Origin: Lentzea jiangxiensis
GTDB lineage: Bacteria > Actinomycetota > Actinomycetes > Mycobacteriales > Pseudonocardiaceae
Direction: 5' to 3'
Length of the DNA stretch: 64,000 bases
Assembly: GCF_900104175.1 (NCBI RefSeq)
Contig: NZ_FNIX01000002.1
Location: 310,001-374,000 of the forward strand
A program made the translations under genes and the position numbers. Below are positions 60,848 through 64,000 of this stretch, piece by piece. Positions within the stretch are counted from its first letter, which is position 1; each line of letters opens with the position of its first letter. The notes beneath the pieces are model-generated. The model saw nothing but the letters and a program-made list of their open reading frames with translations. It did not search any database and had not been told where the DNA came from.

Positions 60848-62412
60848 ACCCGTCAGCCATGGGGGGCGGACCGGCCAGGGTCCTCGTCGTCGACGACCTG
60901 GAGGCGAGCCGGTTCATCGCGTGCAGCTGGTTGCGCCGCAGCGGCCACACGGTCGTGGAGGCGACCACCGCGGCAGAGGCGCTCAGGGCGCTGGGGTCCC
61001 AGTCGTTCGACCTGGTCCTGCTGGACGTGCACCTGCCCGACATGAGCGGCTACGACGTCACGGAGAGGATCAAGGCCGACCCGCGCACGAGCTCGATCCC
61101 GGTCGTGATGCTCTCCGCGACCTACATCGAACCCGAGGACAAGGTCACCGGCCTGACCAGGGGAGCGGACGCCTACCTCACCGAGCCCGTCGACCCCGGC
61201 GAGCTGCTGGCCAACGTCGAGGCCGCGCTGCGCTACCACCGCGCCCGCGCGCTCGCCGAGCACCTCGCCGTCCGGCTCACCCGGCTCACCACGGCGACGT
61301 TCGCCATCAACGCCGCGACGACGTTCGAGGGCCTGGCCGAGGCGGCCGCGATCGGGGCGGCGGACGTGCTCGACGCGGAGGCCACGGCCGTCCTGACCAA
61401 CCCGGACGGCGTCGTCTGCGTCGCGACGGGCGGTGTGCGGCAGCCGGAGGCCCGGTTGCGCCCCGGCAACGCCGACGTCGAGCAGTGGATGTCGTCGCAC
61501 AACCCCGGCGTCGGCGTCACGGTGGTGGAGGCCGACTCGGTGCCGTGGCACGCGGCGCTCCCGGCCGTGGCGGCGCTGGCCCGCACGAAGCTGCGCAGGC
61601 CACCCATCGGCATCGCGGTGCCGCCGTGGGCCGTGATCGGCGACGACGACCGCAACCTGCTGCGCCAGCTCGCCCAGGCGACGGCACTCGCGGCGGAGGG
61701 CCTGCTGACGTTCGCCGAGGAGCACTCGCTGGCGCTGACGTTGCAGCGCAGCCTGCTGCCCCGCGAGCTGCCGCACAACGCCGATCTGCCGATGACGGCC
61801 CGGTACGTGCCGGCGTCGAGCAACGCCGAGATCGGCGGCGACTTCTACGACGTGATCGAGCTCGACGGCCGCATGCTGATCGCCATCGGCGACGTCTGCG
61901 GCCACTCCATCGAGGCCGCGACGGTGATGGCCGAGGTGCGCCACACCCTGCGCGCCTACGCCGTCGAGGGCCACCGCCCCGCCGAGATCCTGCGCCGGGT
62001 CGACGCGCTCCTCGAACGCTTCCACCCGACCGGCGGCCTCACCACGATGTGCCTGCTGCTGGTCGACCTGGAGGCGGGCACGATGGCCGTCGCGAACGCG
62101 GGCCACGTGCCACCGCTGATCGCCGATGAAGACGGCGCCCGCTACAGCACGGTCAAGGGCCCGCTGCTCGGCATCGGCCTGGACCGCCCCGAGGCCACCG
62201 AACTGCCGTTGCCGCGCGGCACCACCGTCCTGCTCACCACCGACGGCCTCGTCGAACGCCCCGGTGTCGACCTGGACGAGGGCATGGAGAGGCTGCGCGC
62301 CGCCGTCTCGCACGACGACGACATGGACGACCTCGCCGACCGCCTGCTGGCCGAGCTCGGCCAGGGCAAGCAGGACGACATCGCCCTGCTCGTGCTGCGT
62401 CGGCGCGCATGA
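60844..62412 (+). CDS. Response regulator with GAF-like region and SpoIIE phosphatase
   Basis: 522 residues. Receiver (about 10-130) with intact acid pocket and phospho-Asp in DLVLLDVHLPDMSGYDV; middle part (about 150-300) GAF-like (FEGLAEAAAIGAADVLDAEA, ATALAAEGLLTFAEEHS); C-terminal SpoIIE/RsbU phosphatase: LTLQRSLLPRELP, IGGDFYDVIELDGRMLIAIG, DVCGHSIEAATVMAEVRHTL, NAGHVPPLI, LTTDGLVERP and QDDIALLVL. Likely the output phosphatase that acts on an anti-anti-sigma protein when activated by phosphorylation or by RsbT-like partners. Confidence 0.93.
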   Translation: MNPSAMGGGPARVLVVDDLEASRFIACSWLRRSGHTVVEATTAAEALRALGSQSFDLVLLDVHLPDMSGYDVTERIKADPRTSSIPVVMLSATYIEPEDKVTGLTRGADAYLTEPVDPGELLANVEAALRYHRARALAEHLAVRLTRLTTATFAINAATTFEGLAEAAAIGAADVLDAEATAVLTNPDGVVCVATGGVRQPEARLRPGNADVEQWMSSHNPGVGVTVVEADSVPWHAALPAVAALARTKLRRPPIGIAVPPWAVIGDDDRNLLRQLAQATALAAEGLLTFAEEHSLALTLQRSLLPRELPHNADLPMTARYVPASSNAEIGGDFYDVIELDGRMLIAIGDVCGHSIEAATVMAEVRHTLRAYAVEGHRPAEILRRVDALLERFHPTGGLTTMCLLLVDLEAGTMAVANAGHVPPLIADEDGARYSTVKGPLLGIGLDRPEATELPLPRGTTVLLTTDGLVERPGVDLDEGMERLRAAVSHDDDMDDLADRLLAELGQGKQDDIALLVLRRRA

Positions 62413-62792
62413 CACCCCCCGTCGTGGACGTGCCGGTGCGGCCGGGCATGTCGATGTCGCGGCTGCGGCACGACCTCACCACCGCCTTGGCCGACGTCGG
62501 TGAAGACCACCTCTACGACGTGCAGCTCGTGGTCACCGAGCTCGTGTCGAACGTCCTCGACCACACCCCGGGCACCGGCCACCTGCGCATCGTGCACCAC
62601 CGCGACCCGTGCGTGGTGGCCGTGGAGGTGGACGACGAGTCGCCGGTCGAGCCGGTGTACGGGCGGTCCCGGCTGGGGGAGCACCGGGGACGGGGGATCA
62701 TGGTGGTGGACAGCATGTCGCGGCGGTGGGGGTACCGGGCGCGGGCCGGTGGCGGCAAGACGGTGTTCGCGCTGGTGGAGTGCACGGGCTGA
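62409..62792 (+). CDS. Anti-sigma-type ATP-binding protein (RsbW-like HATPase)
   Basis: 127 residues. N-box VVTELVSNVLDHTPG, G1 VEVDDESPVEPVYG, and G2 EHRGRGIMVVDSMSRRWGY. Coupled to the phosphatase gene by ATGA. Similar in size and sequence to the ATPase at 55927. Last gene of the coupled stress-signalling run; presumably the kinase/anti-sigma factor controlled by the cluster's phosphatases. The sigma factor itself is not in the window. Confidence 0.87.
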   Translation: MTPPVVDVPVRPGMSMSRLRHDLTTALADVGEDHLYDVQLVVTELVSNVLDHTPGTGHLRIVHHRDPCVVAVEVDDESPVEPVYGRSRLGEHRGRGIMVVDSMSRRWGYRARAGGGKTVFALVECTG

Positions 62793-62866
62793 CCGCGGGG
62801 TGCGTCGGCCGGTGGGCGTTGCCGTCGCTTGCGGCACCTCCGCCGGCGTCTGCTCCCGGCCGCGCC

Positions 62867-64000
62867 TCAGTCGCGCGTCGTGTGGGCGAGCCCTGACAGC
62901 TCCAGGATCCGGGCCGGAGCCCCTGCCGCCACCAGCGTCAGCTCCCGCCCCCGTCCTCTCGCGGCCGCCATCGCCTGCAGCAGCAGCGCCACCCCGGAGC
63001 TGCTGAGGTACCGCAGCCCCGTCAGGTCGACCTCCACCGGTCGCGGGTCGGCCACGTCGATCCGGCTCAGCAGCGGTGCGCGCAGCTCGTCGACCGTGGC
63101 GATGTCGAGGTCACCGGTGAGCAGGACGACCTGCGCCCGTTCGTGCGGGACGTCGGTCAGGCCGGTGGCCGCGGCGGGTGGGACCACGCGCTTGACGGCC
63201 GCCGGGGTGGCCGGTGGGGTGGCGGGGACGTGGAAGCGGATGGTGGTGCCCCGCTCGCCCGCGTCGAGGTCGGTCTCGTCGCTGAGCGCGCGGATCATGG
63301 TCAGGCCCCGGCCGCGGTTGCCCTTGTCGGCCGGCTGGGGGCGCCAGTGGCCCTCGTCGGCGATCGTGACGCGCACGCCGCGGCCCGACCACTCCAGGGT
63401 CGTGTCGAAGGTGCCGCCACCGTGGGGGTAGGCGTGGTCGACGACGTTCGCGGCGGCCTCGCCGATGGCGAGTTCGAGGTCGTACACCGCGTCGTCGGAC
63501 AGGCCCGCCGCCGCCCCCCAGGCCGTGGCGGTCCGCCGGAGCGCGGACAGTTCCGAGGCCGAGGCGGGCAGGTGGCGGTGCAGCGGCGCGGGCAGGTGGC
63601 GGGCCACGACCAGTGCCACGTCGTCCGACTGGTCTTCCGCCAGCAACGCCTCGACGACGAGCTGGACCAGTGCCTCGGGAGGCAGGGCCGCGGCGGCGTC
63701 CACGGCGGAGATGAGCCTGCGGACGCCCTCGTCCACCACCTCGTCGCGGCGTTCGACCAGACCGTCGGTGTAGAGCACCACCGAGGCGCCCGGCGGTAGC
63801 GGTGCGGCGTGTTGTGGATGCGCCGAAACGGATCCCGCACCGAGGACGGGGCCCGTCCCCCCGGTCAGCGACCAGGCTCCCGAGCCGTCGACGACCACGG
63901 GCGGAGGGTGGCCCGCCGACGCCCAGCAGAGCTCGCCCGAGCTCCAGTCGAAGACGCAGCACGCGCTCGTGCTGCCCACCGCGCCGTTGATGCGCCTCGC
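62867..64000 (-). CDS. SpoIIE phosphatase - HATPase - STAS fusion protein (N-terminus outside window)
   Basis: 378 residues visible; the frame stays open to the right edge. Order: PP2C/SpoIIE part (CWASAGHPPPVVVDG, VVLYTDGLVERRDEVVDEGV, DQSDDVALVVARH), GHKL ATPase (ELAIGEAAANVVDHAYPHGG, NRGRGLTMIRALSDETDLD) and a C-terminal STAS domain (VVLLTGDLDIATVDELRAPL, GLRYLSSSGVALLLQAM). All three switch activities of a partner-switching module in one chain: anti-anti-sigma, kinase and phosphatase. The STAS serine is probably in YLSSSGV. Convergent with the anti-sigma ATPase gene. Confidence 0.9.
   Translation of the reverse strand, partial: ARRINGAVGSTSACCVFDWSSGELCWASAGHPPPVVVDGSGAWSLTGGTGPVLGAGSVSAHPQHAAPLPPGASVVLYTDGLVERRDEVVDEGVRRLISAVDAAAALPPEALVQLVVEALLAEDQSDDVALVVARHLPAPLHRHLPASASELSALRRTATAWGAAAGLSDDAVYDLELAIGEAAANVVDHAYPHGGGTFDTTLEWSGRGVRVTIADEGHWRPQPADKGNRGRGLTMIRALSDETDLDAGERGTTIRFHVPATPPATPAAVKRVVPPAAATGLTDVPHERAQVVLLTGDLDIATVDELRAPLLSRIDVADPRPVEVDLTGLRYLSSSGVALLLQAMAAARGRGRELTLVAAGAPARILELSGLAHTTRD

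Noticed and set aside
60844..62412. A sigma factor gene within the stress cluster
   Set aside because: No sigma-70 region 2 or 4 motifs were found anywhere in 55927-64000.

Overview
The window is very GC-rich (codon third positions almost always G or C) and carries actinobacterial family signatures: xylA-xylB with a ROK regulator, an RsbR/S/T module with SpoIIE-type phosphatases, DUF3040 and DUF6223 proteins, NarL-type two-component pairs, and many 1-4 base start/stop overlaps. Everything fits a filamentous actinomycete chromosome, plausibly of the Pseudonocardiaceae; the family is inference. No tRNA, rRNA, insertion sequence, CRISPR array or replication origin was seen.

Layout. 1-2.3 kb: M20 peptidase fragment, diaminopropionate ammonia-lyase, a small unknown gene and a decayed ROK-family fragment. 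2.3-7.8 kb: an NAD+-dependent DNA ligase, a frameshifted NB-ARC/TPR (STAND) gene, then about 0.8 kb of non-coding DNA holding three copies of an element that folds the same way in each copy, with compensatory base changes. 7.8-14.4 kb: a two-component pair with a candidate operator, DUF6223 protein, xylose catabolism (xylA-xylB-ROK) and an SGNH hydrolase. 14.5-19.2 kb: an EF-G-like GTPase behind a short leader ORF and three consecutive hairpins, an EEP-family phosphodiesterase/nuclease, a secreted protein and an internally deleted GH92 mannosidase.

19.3-35.6 kb: a large glycan cluster. UDP-glucose dehydrogenase and a UDP-xylose-synthase-like protein should give UDP-glucuronate and UDP-xylose. 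GmhA, HldE and a GmhB-like phosphatase should give ADP-heptose. Five glycosyltransferases (two of GT9, the heptosyltransferase family), a NodU/CmcH-type carbamoyltransferase, SDR/epimerase proteins and a PAP2 phosphatase complete a predicted heptose-containing, carbamoylated surface glycan or glycoside. An aldehyde dehydrogenase, a ChaB-like stress protein and an epimerase interrupt it.

35.7-39.3 kb: SDR-P450 operon and small stress proteins, two of which have SigB-like promoters and three of which in the window share a C-terminal Rho-N/SAP-like motif. 39.3-46 kb: a divergent locus around a Zur-like box, with MFS exporter and Fe/2OG oxygenase on one side and a FecBCD-type ABC transporter, a DUF364 protein and a cysteine-synthase-like PLP enzyme on the other; it looks like a metallophore or metal-acquisition system.

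46-56.4 kb: mixed housekeeping and accessory genes (TrmO, SelO, lipoproteins, HNH, LysR/TDT transporter, an unrecognised protein with internal repeats, TetR plus SGNH hydrolase, an anti-sigma-type ATPase). 56.4-64 kb: a stressosome-type signalling cluster (RsbR, RsbS, RsbT, ATPase-phosphatase fusion, hybrid kinase with a pseudo-receiver, receiver-SpoIIE phosphatase, anti-sigma ATPase, and a SpoIIE-ATPase-STAS protein cut by the window edge).
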